Assembly: GCA_944548615.1 (NCBI GenBank)
Contig: OX155964.1
Span: 11,562,925-11,626,924 of the forward strand
Source: Micropterix aruncella
Taxonomy: Eukaryota > Arthropoda > Insecta > Lepidoptera > Micropterigidae
Direction: 5' to 3'
Length of the DNA: 64,000 nucleotides
Shown here: piece by piece, positions 36,100-48,251 of the stretch
How positions within the stretch are numbered: position 1 is the first letter of the stretch
Layout of the letters: every line of letters starts with the position of its first letter
Translations under genes and position numbers: made by a program
The notes under the pieces: generated by a model
Database searches by the model: none
Told to the model about the DNA's origin: nothing
What the model saw: only the letters and a program-made list of their open reading frames with translations

Positions 36100-36560
36100 T
36101 TATACCATAAATTGGATCTCTTACCAAATTATCTTTTTAAATTGGTCCTCTCCAAGGCTTTTCATTTGCTCTGGAATCTTATTATAGTAACGCAAATTTC
36201 GGTGAATAAAACTGTATCACACTTTGTAAAGTTGCTGTCGGTTTATGTGGAGATTGGATTTATTCCTCGTATTGTAATGATGAAAATCACTATTACCGGA
36301 ACTTCTGCTAGGAGTCTACGAGCATACATAATATTTTGTTAGATGTACGAAGAAAATAGTCATGATTCCTGATTCTACGAGTAGCGCCTTACAAGAACTC
36401 GGAGAGATAAATTTCTCTAATAATAAACTGCTTACCTTTTCTGGAGGAAAAAAATCTTTCCTAATTTGGTGCCATTCCCCAAAATAGTAGGGCATAAGTT
36501 ATTAGGGAGTAGAAACATGCAAAATAAACAGATTCAGCGGTTTCAAAACCGCAAAAAAAT
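36100..36560 (-). mobile_element. Non-LTR RT C-terminal fragment
   Basis: The minus strand reads VYFACFYSLITYALLFWG, the RT-thumb motif (xFxSxLxYGxxxWG) of jockey/CR1-like elements, followed by decayed sequence. It is related to 54080-54560. Confidence 0.6.
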
Positions 36561-36624
36561 CTTCTTTCTAATGGCGAATATGGCACTGCACAATTTTTTA
36601 CTGAGATCATTGTGATCAATTAAA

Positions 36625-36745
36625 CAAATTCGGAAACCGAGGCGTAATTGTATAAAAAAGCTGTGTAAATACTGCGAAAATAGATTATTACTGTAATTGT
36701 GTTAAAAATACTGAAACTGTACTTTTTAAAATTCCCGCCGTTCCG
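36625..36745 (+). pseudogene. Duplicated 3' end of UMPS (relic)
   Basis: The last roughly 70 bases of UMPS exon 4 and its 3' UTR recur 1.65 kb downstream: GAGGCG.A.TTGTA, AAGCTGTG.AAA, ATAGATTATTACTGTA, TTGTGTTAAAAATAC and AATTCCCGCC. Substitutions include a changed frame, so it cannot encode protein. It is the remains of a local duplication. Confidence 0.8.
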
Positions 36746-38102
36746 TTCAAACGTCATGCCGCCCCCCGCGTTCCGTGCGTTGGTCATCGTAGAGCTCTGT
36801 AAAAACGTAGGCGAATGACTCATCTTGAATGAATGCCGTTCACTACTAGTAGTAATGTAACTTATGCGATAGTGTTTTTAATGCTATTATTTGACCGTTT
36901 CGACGGCAAGGCCGTCATCACATCGCACAAAATAAATATGTACCTACATCCAAAATTAGTAAAAGTTTTGCAAAAAAAGAAAACAAAATTGAAGAAGTTA
37001 TGGCCCTCTAACGTGCCCGTGCCGTCACGTGTACGAGATCTCTCGATTGACCGTTCGGTTCTTACAATAGTCGTAAGAATTCAATTTCTAAAAACAGTAT
37101 TGGAATTGGTAAGAGATTGGTGGAGATTGGTACATTTAAAACAGTTATAGCCAGTCAACCAATTTTGAGCAATCGCTGATATTTTCGAAGTTTATGGACT
37201 TAAAAGAACCTAAAAGACTTCTGAGACGTCCGACTTCACTCCCGATTGTCTGATCAGGCTATCGGATCGAATCGGATCTATTCCATACACGTCCAATTGT
37301 ATTGTCAAACTTATTCTGAGCTCAGTCGTTCATGATCATGAGCGTTTGACCGTTGTGTTCGCGGCAGTAGACAAAAAATAAGGACGACAAAATACTGCTG
37401 CTTATTGCATATTTGGTAGTGCTGACGCAAAAAGAAGAAGAAACGACGACTTGCCTACGATAATCCCTTCTATTGAGCATCCTAAATTACTAAAATAAAC
37501 AGAAGGGTTTTTTTAATAGTAAGTACAAGAATACCATTCATGAACTTTTGTGTTTCACAAAACACGACGAGACGCTCCATTTGATGTCAACACAAGACGA
37601 ACAGCAGACTGATTAATCAAAGGGATATCTAACGTGCATTCTGTCTACGAAACTGCCTTCCAGAGCATTCAAATAGTTAGGACGGCAATAAAATCGTATA
37701 TGCCTAGGGGCTGTTTCCGACTCGGACGTCCGATCCGACTTTCTGATCGGATGTGAATTGAATGTTCAAGTAAATGTATGGAAAGAGTGCCTTCCCATAG
37801 TTTGATCAGAAATCTGACTTGGATTGCCTACCAAAAACCACGTAAAGAAAGCGTTTGATTCTGACACTAGTCGTAAGAATTCAATTTGTAAAAACAGTAT
37901 TGGAATTTGTAAGTCAAGATTGAAGTTATCGCCAATAATAAAATGTTGACTTATTGCTATTTTAAACGTCAGGGGAGCTAAGAATACTGTAATTAAGCAT
38001 TTTGACGGCCCGGTCACGTTGAAAGCGCCGTAAATAATTTGTTTCTGATTTTATAATAATTTTACTATGGAAACAAATTTTTACTAATGTTTGATGTATA
38101 TT

Positions 38103-38183
38103 ATGGGCATGCCGTCGAAACGGACATATTTATACGGCAGTACATAGTGGGCATGCCGTCGAAACGGACATATTTATACGGCG
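38103..38183. repeat. Two tandem 45-bp units
   Basis: GGGCATGCCGTCGAAACGGA followed by CATATTTATACGGC occurs twice, at 38106 and 38150, almost unchanged. An inverted CCGTTTCGACGGC sits at about 36897. Confidence 0.85.
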
Positions 38184-38329
38184 ATTGACCTGCTATTTAC
38201 TTTCAATTAGGGGCACTTTTGGATGAAAGTATTCTACAATTACATAGAAAATAATTACATACTGTATGATAGAAGCGAGGACGATAATGACATTTATCGT
38301 AATTTTTATTTTAAATAGTACGATATTTC

Positions 38330-38847
38330 CATTACGGAATTGTCCCTGCCGCCGCGGCCGGCGGTTTGTATCGACAGTCGACGTGTTTGTATTTGTTTGA
38401 ATAGCTACGAACTCCGATGTTTTGCCCGTTTGTTTTGTGTTTTCAATAACGACAATTAATATAAATAGGTATGTAGGGTTTTATTTCGTTGTTTTAAGTC
38501 ATATTTAGCGTTTTATTTTGGCGTGCTACATCTACCTGTCACACAGGCGTTGTCTGTTGGCGGTGCTGGACGTGCGTGAGGGGCGACGCCGAAAATTCCA
38601 CGATTTTTCGTTTTTGTTATATGGATTAAGTCGCCGTGATACGTCTTATCTTTCGTTCATTATCTTGCCTGTATTTTCGAGACAGTGACCGGCGATTCGT
38701 GTTAGTAATCGCGGAGGCGACGAGACTTGACGTTCTTGTGAAAAGTGTTTCCGTTTCAAAAGGACATGGAAAATGGTAATTGGAAGGTGCTGCTGCATCT
38801 ATCCTTTCGTCGAGGGTTCGTGACAATATTGTGTTTTATTGTTGCAG
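38330..38847 (+). promoter_or_regulatory. Candidate l(2)gl promoter and 5' non-coding exon
   Basis: A locally GC-rich block with CpGs (CCGCCGCGGCCGGCGG near 38348, further CpGs to about 38730) precedes the first coding exon. A possible donor ATG|GTAATT lies at 38776. The acceptor TTGTTGCAG ends at 38847. The transcript start and first exon are inferred, not seen. Confidence 0.4.
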
Positions 38848-38856
38848 GCTGGTAGA

Positions 38857-38940
38857 ATGTTGAAATTTATACGCGGGAAAGGGCAGCAACCCTCTGCCGA
38901 GAGGCAGAAGTTGCAGAAGGAGCTGTTCGCGTTCAGGAAG
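38857..38940 (+). CDS. l(2)gl: Lethal (2) giant larvae (LLGL), first coding exon only
   Basis: l(2)gl is a WD40-repeat cortical scaffold that acts with Scribble and Dlg in basolateral polarity and opposes aPKC. The exon starts after acceptor TTGCAG at 38847, with ATG at 38857 in context TAGAATGTTG. It encodes 28 residues: MLKFIRGKGQQPSAERQKLQ followed by KELFAFRK, then donor GTGAGT. This is the characteristic insect Lgl N-terminus. The next expected exon (beginning near TAQHGFPH) was not found anywhere to 64000 on the plus strand, implying a first coding intron of over 25 kb. Tomosyn, a paralogue, starts differently. Confidence 0.88.
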
Positions 38941-39410
38941 GTGAGTTCTTCTTTTATGTTGTGAATTTAAGTCTAGTTTCATAAGCGGTGGTTGGTTTTC
39001 ATAAATAAGTTATTTATTACCTAATTTATTTTATTACATGGTAAATTCTATTTATCGTGGACGAAACGAATTGATTGTTGTGTGAATTGAAGTTCCCGTT
39101 GCTTCTATCTATTCCCTTTGCTTTACCATTAGTGTCTTTCTTCTGATTATTGAAATTTGAATATTGGATAATATAGCAAGCCAGTTAACGGAAGATGCAC
39201 TAACTGCACCAGCGATAGTTTGATAAATTATGGAACGGTAGAATATGGTTTACAAATAAGTATATTCACACTAGTGAAATAGATCTACTTACAAAATCAT
39301 TTGCTAGTACAGATGGTAATTTGTATGCTAATAGGACATTGCAGGCTCAAAATACACTTTTACTTACTAAGTATAGTAAAGAACTTTACTGTGAACGTGA
39401 CTTTATAAAG

Positions 39411-39652
39411 GTGGCACAGTGGTTAGGTCGCCTGGTCTTACATTGCATAGTTCCGGGTTTGGTTCCCGACTAGTTCACCATTTTACATTAAAATAAAATT
39501 AACAGAATTGCATTTCACACCTACACACATGTTACATGCACATTTACATATAAATACTTCATAATAGGGTTGGTTGTGAGAGATTGTCATGTTATAGTAA
39601 ACCCGCCCATTGTGAAATTTCACAACAAAGATTAGTAACAAACAAACTATTC
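39411..39652 (+). mobile_element. tRNA-derived SINE, best full-length copy
   Basis: The head GGTGGCACAGTGGTTAGG resembles a Pol III A box region, and GGGTTTGGTTCCCGACTAG the B box. The body has AATTGCATTTCACACC, ACATGTTACATGC and AGGGTTGGTTGTGAGAG. It ends TTTCACAACAAAGATTAG with an AACAAACAAAC tail. Other copies: 4859-5075, 18842-18998 and 19653-19928. Confidence 0.82.
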
Positions 39653-40221
39653 GTAGTTACGGAATGGATGAGGAGAGAGTGAAGCAAGACATTTGTGACT
39701 ACAAGTTGAAATATCTGAGATCTGACCTTTGTGGATCATGCGGCTTTTAATTTCGCTCTATAGGCCTATATAAGTCCCCACATAGATCATTTAGTGCGGG
39801 TAATAAGAAAAATAGGAAACAATCCCCTAATTTAATCAATAATAGGCTGTACTACCATAAAAAGCACATAAAAGAGACGTGCCAGTGAATCTTCTCTTCG
39901 AGACCTTTGAATTAGTTCTCCTTCAAAAACAAAACAGGAATAGGCGGATAGAAAGTCGGGAGGCAGCCATAAAGAAGACATCCTGGCATTCTTGCTTATT
40001 GGCACCGTTCTCGCCTCATGTTAGTCTGTCAAAAGCAGGCAGTGCCTTGCATTGTATTTAAAAATCACAAAAGCGAGTGTGAGACTTATGCCGATGACGC
40101 ACTTCACCTGAAACAGAGACAATATTGACCAGAAATCTCTCATTTTAAATTGCTTCTGAGCATTATAAGAAATCTAAAGGGAAGTCAACTCAAAAGAGTC
40201 CTTAGCCCAAACCTCACCTTG

Positions 40222-40835
40222 CATATGGAATTCACCGACCGTAGTGGGAAACATAATTATACTATTATTACACTTCTGGGGGGTTAGTGGTGGACTTAGT
40301 TCTGATGACCGACTGTGGTAGGTTTAGAACTGATTCCTTGCCACATGTGAGCGTTCACCTTACCACCCATGCACCCTCCCCCCCCTTCAAGGCCATTTGA
40401 GTATTTTTATCTAGGAAGGAGGGGATAATTTTCCTAGAGAGACCAAGATCCTAGAGAGACCAAGATCTGTAGAGATGAAATAGAGATTTGGATGGCAGGC
40501 CAAGAGCGCCAGCTTCCACCGTGAGACTGAACAGTGCAGCCATTCTGGGTGAAGGCATTTGCGAGATCGTAGTATTTACAATAAGAGCCATCTTCCGAGA
40601 TGTAGAGTTATATATGGACGAAAGACTCTACACCCGAGACTTTCAGGGAATTTATACTGCTTAGAGACCGAATCGACCTCCAGAATTCAGTCCGAAGCTT
40701 TTTCGATTACTGAGAAAAGTATTGTAGTGGATTTTTTTCTGCTTTTAAAGCCATCCTGCACAAACTGTATTGTTTGGTTGGAGGGTACTGTCACTCGCTT
40801 GTTGGCACGAGCCACATATAGGTTATTTTTCTGTT
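40222..40835 (-). mobile_element. Old minus-strand copy of the restriction-endonuclease non-LTR element
   Basis: Carries GGAATTCACCGACCGTAGT, ACACTTCTGGGGGGTTAG, CTGTGGTAGGTTTAGAAC and CACATGTGAGCGTTCACC. Diverged coding-derived text follows up to GTTGGCACGAGCCAC. It lies in the l(2)gl intron. Confidence 0.7.
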
Positions 40836-41481
40836 GTCCTAATACTGCCTATTCTTGAATTAGTGTAAAATCCTAAATTTGTACTCAATTTGCTGTACGT
40901 AAACTAATCTTTCTGGAAATATATAAGTGATTATGGTTGTGCCCTTGATTCTTTCAATATCGCTGTTGGCCCCGTGATAAAATTAAAAATGTAAGAGCCC
41001 AAAGTTACAACACCGCTAAGTACGCTGTTTATCGTTAGCCGCCGTGATAAGATGATACTCTTATCTAGCTTTTGCTTTTATATTCATACATTTTTCTTGT
41101 TATTTTGTCACTTGAGTCATAGATATGCAGTGTGGAGAATTACCATTACCTATATACATACCTACTATACATATATTTTACCATTGTTAAAAGTCGAGGT
41201 CGAGCTTCTGAGTGGTCAGCGAGAGTCAATGTCTCTGAGTGTAGGGTAGGTTAGGATTGGTCTCACAGCTGTTTTGGGTTGGTTGTCAGTAGCAACGGGC
41301 GACTCTTGCTTAAAACCGAGTCAACGTCTTTTTTTTTAACAATTTCGTTTCGTTCAGGCGGCATAGTCCACGGGTGCTTGCAGACAACAATCCAGATCGA
41401 AATTTGGTCCATACAGCTGATTTAACCAATAGTATGACCAGCATGAAAAATAATAAATTATGCCAAAACGTGTATATATAT

Positions 41482-41541
41482 AAATAAATAAATACAAACG
41501 GAGCTGCCATGGAATTCACCGACCGGAGTCGGGCCCATCAT
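41482..41541 (-). mobile_element. Terminal 3' fragment of the same non-LTR family
   Basis: AAATAAATAAATACAAACGG, GAGCTGCCATGGAATTCACC and GACCGGAGTCGGGCCCATCA: the last 60 bases of the element, alone and nearly unchanged. Confidence 0.75.
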
Positions 41542-42046
41542 AGTTTGGTATTAACGTATTTTCATTTAATTTTAAATGTATATTCTTTTGACTTTTTTTG
41601 ACATAATATGTGCAATTATAATTTGTGCTTATAATTTCTGGATTTTATTGGGTTGTTAAATAAGGTTATGCAGAATCCATAGAGCTGACAACGGGTGACT
41701 CGAACTAAAGATTCGATATGAGTTCGATTCTTGAATCGTTCGACTTTAGGGCCTGACACCTGGGACCCTGGCAGATGAACGAACAAATGCAAGACTCTAC
41801 TCTATGCCAATTCTTGTATACGAACAATTGAGTCACCCATGCCTAGATATCAGTAGTCCGACACCTAGGTTGCTCGCAGATTAAACGAATGCAAGAGTCG
41901 ATCTATGCCGATTCTTATACTCAAACGATTGAATCGCCCATGACTAGATGTCAGTTGTCCGACACCCACACTTTGGTCTTTATAATGTGCCTTTTTACAT
42001 GATCACCCCGTGTATACTTTCATGCGTACAAATCCTGCAGCCAGCT

Positions 42047-42440
42047 CACTCAAGATGCTATTTGTTGCATCCTGCATATTTCCACCATAGTGAGTAATTT
42101 TCTCCGATCCTCTATCTTCTTGTGAATGGGTTCACTGTGAGTATGATCACTGCATACTGTGTATGGAGTGATCACTTGCTCTGCTGTCTCCTCCATTCTG
42201 CAGCCCCGACAAGTTGCCTCATCAACGATGCCTAGAATGTGTAGGTGACTATAATGTCCAGTGAGCATGCCCACTACTATCCCTACATTTGTTCTAGAGG
42301 TGCCTAAGTCCAAACAGTACCTTCTCGGTCGAAGATTTGGTCTTACTATAGCTCTCTGCCCGCCAGCATTTTACTGTTCTCCATCTGCTCTTCACCCATC
42401 TTTTCGTTGTTTTGCACAGAGCATTTCCTTAACTGTCTTA
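42047..42440 (-). mobile_element. Non-LTR retrotransposon C-terminal fragment (R1/jockey-like)
   Basis: The minus strand reads SRTNVGIVVGMLTGHYSHLH, then ILGIVDEATCRGCRMEETAE and QVI. This matches the conserved LTGH...HL..LG...D..CR.C...EET.EH block after the RT/RNase H region in R1/jockey-like elements. The rest is decayed. Confidence 0.75.
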
Positions 42441-44209
42441 TAAAGAGTTGCCTTCTATGTATCTCCTAGATAGCAGACAGGATTTCATTTGAGATTCTAT
42501 TCTCAATTATAATTGAACATTGAACACTTTTTCATGCGTATGTTAGGTAATATAAATTTTATAACTATGTTTATACCCACTAACAACAAAAGTTGAAACT
42601 TAATTGTTATTTCATTGAAGGAAGTGTTGCCGCTATAATTTCAAATAATATTTGTAAGAGCATTTTAGGCACTTTTGAGTACTTAGTTAGATTTCATTCT
42701 GGAGGCCACCCTTGCAATTATTGATAACTATCTAGGTACAGTCGACGAAGAAATGCCTAAATACATTATTTTTAATAGCAGTGTCGGGTCGGGTCTTGGT
42801 ATAGTCGCCCTAGATTTGGGTTATTATTCAAAAAGTATGTAAATCCTTGGTTTTTTGCATTACATTTCTCAATAACAATACTTGTTTAAAATATACCAGA
42901 CAATATATATAGCGGTTTATATATGCGTTAAAGGAGGTCGGTTATGCCTCCAGGTAGGTGGTGCCTAATGCAGTTGTTAAATCTTAATTTTTCTATGAAT
43001 AGTTCACTGTCGCCGAAAATCTTGTTGTATGGCTCTGAACCCAAAATTGATATCTGGCGTTGAGAGGTGGAAGAGATATTTCTGACCAGAGCACACTAGA
43101 CAAAAAGCAGATATGTTAATCGAGACTGAGACAGATATCTACGTAGTCATATAATTAGGCACCCCCTAAAAAAACATAAACATCGAAAAGTTATTTCCAT
43201 AAACCTTGTCGGACAATGGACTCAAATAACTGAAATCATATTATCTAACATTTAATTTGTGCCCTGGTCATTTTAAAACTAAAAACTCCCACATTCGGCT
43301 GTAATCATAGGCTACGTAACTAAACCGCGTCAATTGAAATGACCGTCCTTCCTGGAATTTCGCGATATCAAGCTCACGTACGAACAAAACCAACGCATGT
43401 AACGTGGACTCCAAAATAAAATCTAACTATACCACAGTATACTGTGACTATACTGTTCTTTTCAGTGATGGTTATCCCACTAGAAAACAGAATCGATTTG
43501 TGTTTAAAAAAAAACATTTTTCATTTCACTACCGTCGTCTAGATTGCTTTCATGATTTCCTATCTAAGGCGCAAAATATATCCTTCAAGACAGTGATTTT
43601 CAACCAGTAGGACGCGGCCCTCTAGGGGGTCGCAGGCTATCTAAAAATAAAAATCTAAAATATATTAAATTATTTATAAAATATGCAAACATTTACAGCT
43701 GCGGAAGAGAGCCATATTTATTGTTTTGCTATTGCTTTTACAAAACTTTATGTTGATCTAAAATGGAAAAAGTTAGGTTAGGATTCAAAAGTGAAAAACA
43801 GTTGAAATTAATTTGGCTTTCGCCATTGTTTTTGTAAAAACTTTATTTATTGGATGCTTACAATAATACAGCTGTGAAGGAGACTAAGGTATAAGAATTT
43901 TATTTTCTTTTTACCAAAAAGGGCGTCACGATCTAAATAAGGTTGAAAAACACTACGTTAAGAGATCAACTGTATGTACAACAGGATGACCCTTAACTAC
44001 TTTAAAGCAGGTATAGAAACCTAGCGATTTAATTATTTATTTAATTGTAAACAGACTGCTACATACGCTGGTGTGTTTAAAGCTTAGAGCTTATGTGATA
44101 TTTACGTAGTACGTATTTACAAAGCACAAATAATCACATGTTCAACGAACACATCTAAAAATAAATTAAAAACAACAAAAACCATCAATATCATTTTAAA
44201 TACGCGCTA
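42441..44209. other. l(2)gl intron sequence, no gene recognised
   Basis: AT-rich, with two diverged stretches around 43690-43760 and 43790-43860 (ATTGCTTTTACAAAACTTTATG and TTGTTTTTGTAAAAACTTTATT) that look like a small local duplication. No exon is seen. Confidence 0.4.
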
Positions 44210-44350
44210 AAATGATTATTATATTGATTGATGATAATGTCCTCTGGCAGAGCGTTTCATTCATCGACAATTCGATTTTCTAAGAAGAATTTTCTGTGGT
44301 TGTAAGAAAATGTTGTTTCTGCAAACTTAAGGTTGTGTCCACGGAGTTGG
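44210..44350 (-). mobile_element. CR1-like non-LTR C-terminal fragment
   Basis: The minus strand reads NPQLRGHNLKFAETTFSYNH, then RKFFLENRIVDE-stop-NALPEDI. This is the same conserved block as at 32215-32345. Confidence 0.65.
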
Positions 44351-44372
44351 GGATTCTGGTTGAGGGTGAATA

Positions 44373-45516
44373 TACGAGGGATGTCTGAAAAGTATCCGAC
44401 CTTTGGCCGGGAAATACATATCTATACTAATAATAAAGCTGAAGAGTTTGTTCAAGCGCGCTAATCTCTGGAAATACCAGTCGGATTAAAAAAAAATCGT
44501 TTTGCATTTGATAGCCCAATTCCTGAAGGAGGTTATATTTATGCTATTTAACATCACGTTTCGACTCTTAGGAGCCGAGCAAAAAGAACGCTAAGCAAAA
44601 ACTAAGTATTGCGCGAGCGGCCGATGCGACGCGGTGGGTCGGCGTCGGCCGCCCGACGAGAACCGAGCATTGCCGAGAAGAACCGAATGTGCATGCTTTG
44701 TCTAGACTAGGTTGCAGCGAAAATCAATATATACTAATACCACACGAAAATATGACAAAATATTTGATATGCAGAAGTACTCTAAATTATTTATAAATAT
44801 ACCGTTTTTTTTTTTTTTTTAATTAAACGGTGGGTGAAACCGCGGAGCACAGCTAGTTACTTATATGATGAGATTGGGACCCTAATCTCCTTCAACGTAG
44901 CCTTCATCCGGGACCCTAATCCCCTCCACACATTTAGCCCACCATTCCTTCCACTGCCGACAACACTTTTGGAAGGCTTATTTTGGAATGGTGTTCAACT
45001 CCGCCGTTCTGCATTATCTCTTCTCTACTCTGAAAACGGGATTCTTTCAATGGTTTTTAATTTTTTACTGTCATGTCTGCAGAGTATAGAGGTTAGTGGA
45101 CGGCAGAATTTCCATGTTTCGCCAAGAAAATCCGAATCAGATGCGATGAATGAGATTGGAGCATTGTCTTGATACAACTGCCAGTTTTTCGCTGTCCATA
45201 AGGTCTCATTTTCGCCGAACTGCGTCACGGAAACTGTTTCTCCTTCCGGTGCGTATTCTTGATGCACAATTCCACGGATATCAAAGAACACAGTTAGCAT
45301 CACCTCGTTTTTATTCACAGAAAAATCAAAATTCGACGAACACTTACAACAGCATCTCACTCGGCGGTCAGCAGGCAATGTTTGGCACACTGGAACGCGG
45401 GAAAAAATCAAGCATACGTATTCCGTTTCCTTCCACTGTGCATAGTGATGCCGCCATAGCGGCGCTACTGTGCGCTGGAAAATTCAAGGTCTGCTACTTT
45501 TCAGACAGACCTCGTA
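44373..45516 (-). mobile_element. Internally deleted mariner with a nested Helitron
   Basis: Inverted termini: TACGAGGGATGTCTGAAAAG at 44373 and the reverse complement of TACGAGGTCTGTCTGAAAAG ending at 45516. The minus-strand transposase has VMLTVFFDIRGIVHQEYAPEG, then a WQLYQDNAP motif with a catalytic-type Asp. After a gap comes LNTIPK.AFQKCCRQWKEWWA with a GYVEGD end. The region with the SPDLAP-type motif is missing. The Helitron at 44421-44856 lies just inside the transposase-distal terminus. Confidence 0.85.
44421..44856 (+). mobile_element. Non-autonomous Helitron, copy 1
   Basis: Starts TCTATACTAATAATAAAGCT after an A. It ends GGTGAAACCGCGGAGCACAG then CTAG, followed by T. The TC...CTAG ends at an A/T site without a target duplication are the Helitron signature. 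AAGCTGAAGAGTTTGTTC is common in insect Helitrons. No Rep/helicase sequence is present. Confidence 0.82.
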
Positions 45517-46889
45517 CTGTTTGTCTGGACAGCATTTTAAATGTCTCAACCAGATCCCCTCTTTCCCGTCGCTTCTACAGTGTGGTTGGTCCAGTCCCGG
45601 TTTCTAAAGTGACGATACGACACGTCAACACGACACGATATTGAATTCGATATCATCCTCGATCTGACGACTTGACTGATTCTGTTTCAGAATCGTCAGC
45701 TTATCTCGGAACTTAATACTTTCCACGTGATTCCCACCCCGATATCATGTTCTGATTGGCCGGGTCGGCCGTTTAGCGTATGCTCATTTCGGACTGGGCT
45801 CTGGGGAACTATTCTTGAAAAAATCAGCATGCTATATTTGCCTATGACCCATGTAAATCGAATGGACCATAGACAAATTTGGCATGCTAAATTTTTCAAG
45901 AATTGCCGCCCTGAGCGTGCTTAGTGCTTTTAGCTAAGGGCAATTTGGATCGCGTCTTTTATTTATTAAATCGAATATCCTTATTTCTCGGTGCTATATT
46001 CAAATTTCAATCGTCTTGGCTGGGAATAGTAGGTAATTATTGCAGAATGGGGATTTTTACTGCCATTTTCCAGCTATCTCCTAGAGCAACGACATGCAGA
46101 CGACACCTCATGTGCTGTCGTCTATCCTAACCTTACTTCTGACGATTGAAAGACTGTCAAATCGCTTCCAGAATCGCAAATATCGTCGAGTGACGACAAT
46201 CGTGTATCGTATCGTCGGTTCAGAATCCGTGGGCAGGTGGCCCGTCGTTCTTGATGCGGCTGGTTGTATAGAGGGTTTACGAATCGTGGTGGCTGAACAT
46301 TACTCAGGAAAAGGATGTCATTTTATTTATTTAGTAGTAACACATCTAGTAAAAAGTTAATGTCATATTTGATTAAGATGTTAGCAAGAAATTGATGCGA
46401 CATTATTTTTATGATTGACACAGTCGCCTAACTAGGCCTAGGCCTGTTCTAAGGCAGACTTTTAATGATGATATTAAGTGTGCACTGTCAACTTAATCTA
46501 TAATTAGTACATATTACTGAAGTATATGCTCCAGATTTGGAAGTCATGTTCGGATCACAGGCTTTATGAATGCATTAACTTAGAACAAAATGTTTTTTCA
46601 CGTATGCCTTGATGATTCCTGTCATAATTTTCCGTTGCCGTAAATATTTGCGGATTAACTGTAGTGTAATCACACAACGGCTTTTTTATCGCGGCCCTGT
46701 CTATCGGGCCCGAATTACTGAACGAAAATCGACGGTAATTTGATACGGCGAGCAAATAAGGGCGCGGCGTCGCACTGGCCCTCACAGGCTTAATCTAGAG
46801 ACCAATCAATTGCCATCAAATATTTATTTTTGTTGATTTTCGTGCGTTTTAATATGTGTTTCGCCGAATGGCCACTGCGCTGTTGTTAA
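45517..46889. other. l(2)gl intron sequence with a hairpin
   Basis: No exon is recognised. It holds the long hairpin at 45811-45903 and GATTGGCCGGGTCGGCCGTTT at about 45753. It also has a GC-richer patch at about 46680-46790. Confidence 0.4.
45811..45903. repeat. 93-bp near-perfect hairpin
   Basis: Arms of about 39 bases, from ATTCTTGAAAAAATCAGCAT at the left to ATGCTAAATTTTTCAAGAAT at the right, pair at roughly 34 positions around a loop of about 14 bases. The size resembles a microRNA precursor or a tiny MITE relic; sequence alone cannot tell. Confidence 0.6.
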
Positions 46890-47437
46890 GGGGGAGCCTG
46901 ATTTAAAAGGCAAAAAAAAAACATGTTTTTTTTTTACTTAAAGTTGAAATCAATTCATGAATCTTTTATATCCGTTTGATTAACATTTGAAAAATATATT
47001 TTAAAATACTATTTTTAAAACATTGAATTGCAAATGTTTCTACCGCTGCAGAAATAACGGTATCTCCTTGCGTCGGTAATATCGAGCGTAATTTTGTCTA
47101 AAACAAAACAAAAAGAAACAAGATATTAATTGTTACATAATATGTATTTTGTATATGAACTAAAAGTTTTTCAAGGATTTGAAGAAATAAAATCAATTTT
47201 CGCCCAAAAAATGTGTTTAGCTAGTAAAGAAATATATTAAAACATTTTTTCCAATTAGTTTTTTTTGTTGAGAAAAACGCGTTCAAAGTTTTCTTTAAAT
47301 ACAAGTAGTGAGTTTTTAAAACTTACAACAATCTGAGACTATCAGCTATTTCAGAGGTAAAAGATTCATGAATAGATTTCAATTTTTTTAAAAAACATGA
47401 AAAACACTTTTTTTGCCTTATAAACCAGGCTTCCTCT
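46890..47437. mobile_element. MITE with GGGGGAGCCTG ends
   Basis: The left end GGGGGAGCCTGATTTAAAAG, then GCAAAAAAAAAACATG, is mirrored at the right by CATGAAAAACACTTTTTTTG, then CCTTATAAACCAGGCTTCC. Inner ATTCATGAATCTTTTA and TAAAAGATTCATGAAT also pair. TTAA precedes the left end, but the right flank is TGTAAAC. No coding sequence. Confidence 0.75.
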
Positions 47438-48251
47438 TGTAAACAAAACAATAAATGGAAAAATCAGTTTTGGAAAAATCAGATTTTTATCATGGTTTTT
47501 TTTACATTCTTTTTAAAGTTTTAGAAAACATGGCAGGAACTCCATTGACCCCCAGAGACTGTCCTCTCAATAAGATATATAGAATATTAATATTAGTGTT
47601 ATTAGTCTATTGTTCTAGTAATAACATTATAATATTATATTTATGTGTAGTAAGCGCGAACGGGCGCACGATGTGGTCAAAACTTACGAATGCAGATAGG
47701 AAAAAACTGCCATTTGAATACAACGTAATCAAAACGTATTCTACCTAAGATATTGGATTTAGACTTTTTATTTTCATTACAAAACGTCGTTGCCCTACAA
47801 ACGTTAGTAAAAACAGACCAAATAAGCTGAAAACCTCATAGTTGCCGAATATTCGTAATAAGTCGTAGTCTTGAAAAAAATTAAAACAGGTGAACACCCT
47901 CCATATTTCTATAAGGTTAACCCATACGTTAATTACGTTAAAAAACGGGTTAAGAAATTTTGATAATTCCATTTTTAAATGTATTAACCTAAAAATGCAT
48001 TTTAGCAAGGGTTAAAAAAAATGTGAAAAAAGTTCTTGGAAATTATATCTGTAAACCAAATATATTTAATTTTTAAAACAGCATTTCACTTAAATTACAC
48101 CCCAGAAAAAAAGTAAAACTATATTACATATAAGATTAATATCATGCCACGAATATTAAAAAAAAAATACATTTTACTTAAATTATACCTCGGAAATAAG
48201 CGAAAACGTGGTAAGTCATTGTTCTTGATCAGTATTTTCCATCACAGTTCC

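Noticed and set aside
36833..37150. 105-residue plus-strand frame
   Set aside because: No recognised motif, Lys-rich AT-driven composition. It overlaps a repeat (AGTCGTAAGAATTCAATTT) that recurs near 37868.
39411..39490. SINE head considered as a functional tRNA gene
   Set aside because: A and B box motifs are present, but no cloverleaf with paired acceptor stem can be drawn, and the unit continues into a SINE body with a tail.
45150..45644. 164-residue plus-strand frame
   Set aside because: It is the antisense of the mariner transposase remnant and runs across the mariner terminus at 45516; no domain is recognised.
47455..47748. 97-residue plus-strand frame next to the GGGGGAGCCTG MITE
   Set aside because: AT-rich, hydrophobic by composition, no homologous motif and no splice or promoter context.
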